A stretch of 64,000 bases of DNA, from the NCBI RefSeq assembly GCF_002210105.1, contig NZ_AQQU01000004.1, forward strand, positions 1-64,000, read 5' to 3'. The notes beneath the pieces are model-generated. The model was not told where the DNA came from and ran no database searches. It was given only the letters and a program-made list of their open reading frames with translations. Made by a program: the position numbers and the translations under genes. Below, piece by piece: positions 63,449-64,000 of this stretch. How positions within the stretch are numbered: the first letter of the stretch is position 1; every line of letters starts with the position of its first letter. The DNA comes from Oceanicola sp. 22II-s10i (GTDB lineage: Bacteria > Pseudomonadota > Alphaproteobacteria > Rhodobacterales > Rhodobacteraceae).

Positions 63449-64000
63449 ATGGCCCTGCCCCCCGGATTCCTCGACGAACTGCGCAGCCGCACCTCGCTCA
63501 GCCAGGTGGTGGGGCGCAAGGTCATGTGGGACCAGCGCAAGTCGAACCAGGCCAAGGGCGACATGTGGGCGCCGTGCCCGTTCCACCAGGAAAAGTCGGC
63601 CAGCTTCCACGTCGATGACCGCAAGGGCTTCTACTACTGCTTCGGCTGCCACGCGAAGGGCGATATCATCTCCTTCGTGCGCGAGACCGAGAACGTCGAG
63701 TTCATGGAGGCGATCGAGATCCTCGCCCGCGAGGCCGGTATGACGATGCCCGCCCGCGATCCGCGCGCCAGGGAAAAGGCAGACCGCCGGACCCAGCTCG
63801 TGGATGTCATGGAGGCCGCGGTCCGCCATTACCGGATGATGCTGGGCACGCAGGCGGCGGGTGCGGCGCGGGATTACCTGACCCGGCGCGGGCTGGACGC
63901 GGCGGCGATCGAGCGGTTCGAGATCGGCTTCGCCCCCGACACCCGGCAGGGCGCGTTCCAGGCGCTGACCGGCAAGGGGATCGAGGCGGGCCAGGTGGTC
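63449..64000 (+). CDS. dnaG: DNA primase, N-terminal part
   Basis: The first 184 codons are inside the window. The CHC2 zinc finger reads CPFHQEKSASFHVDDRKGFYYCFGCHAKGD (residues 43-72), followed by the start of the TOPRIM-linked domain. DnaG primes DNA replication. The ATG (MALPPGFLDELRS) has no clear ribosome site. Cut by the window end. Confidence 0.95.
   Translation, partial: MALPPGFLDELRSRTSLSQVVGRKVMWDQRKSNQAKGDMWAPCPFHQEKSASFHVDDRKGFYYCFGCHAKGDIISFVRETENVEFMEAIEILAREAGMTMPARDPRAREKADRRTQLVDVMEAAVRHYRMMLGTQAAGAARDYLTRRGLDAAAIERFEIGFAPDTRQGAFQALTGKGIEAGQVV

Overview
The window is GC-rich chromosomal DNA from an alphaproteobacterium, most likely Rhodobacteraceae (Rhodobacter/Roseobacter group). 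The evidence is the codon use, the gene orders (hisB-hisH-hisA-hisF-hisE; soxBDAG followed by dnaG; secG-pyrG; purA-DUF2842; hmgA next to a metallo-beta-lactamase-fold protein, an FAD hydroxylase and DUF2783), and an intergenic repeat that I recall seeing in many Rhodobacterales genomes. I see no phage, insertion sequence, rRNA or CRISPR array. It reads as core metabolism interleaved with catabolic and transport islands.

Positions 1-19,000 hold acyl-CoA and organic-acid metabolism. A double-length CaiB/BaiF protein and an enoyl-CoA hydratase face an AidB-like acyl-CoA dehydrogenase with a divergent LysR regulator. Next is a tripartite tricarboxylate transporter (tctCBA). It is divergent from a response regulator and histidine kinase of TctD/TctE type that are translationally coupled to a periplasmic binding protein (probably starting at CTG) and a PfkB sugar kinase. 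Then comes a set of two acyl-CoA dehydrogenase subunits, an NDP-forming acyl-CoA synthetase and an IclR regulator, preceded by two matching operator-like palindromes.

Positions 19,000-31,500: a homogentisate island (MarR regulator, hmgA, MBL-fold protein, FAD hydroxylase, DUF2783), then an operon on the minus strand with a Tat-exported BMP-type binding protein, two permeases, a two-domain ABC ATPase, a convincing biuret amidohydrolase, a second isochorismatase-family hydrolase and a cupin, under a divergent LysR regulator.

Positions 31,500-40,000: a CPA1 antiporter with a cyclic-nucleotide-binding-like tail, tRNA-Tyr, rlmB, a candidate small RNA with a strong terminator, a CoA-binding protein, and the his cluster with one DUF2147 gene on the opposite strand inside it.

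Positions 40,000-46,200 form a compact signalling island: a soluble histidine kinase, three stand-alone receiver proteins and a CheB-CheR-PAS fusion that lacks a kinase domain. Positions 46,200-51,900 hold a polar amino-acid ABC transporter, a PhnD-like protein with no signal peptide coupled to a TerB-like protein, an NTF2-like protein and a small periplasmic coiled-coil protein. Positions 51,900-64,000 hold pyrG, secG, two small genes, purA, DUF2842, an MFS efflux gene, the heterotetrameric sarcosine oxidase genes soxBDAG and the start of dnaG.

The most unusual non-coding signal is a repeat present in six copies: a G-run arm that can pair with either of two tandem C-run arms, followed by a conserved AT-rich block ending in AGATGAAG. 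It lies right after genes and, in three copies, next to the ribosome binding region of the next gene.
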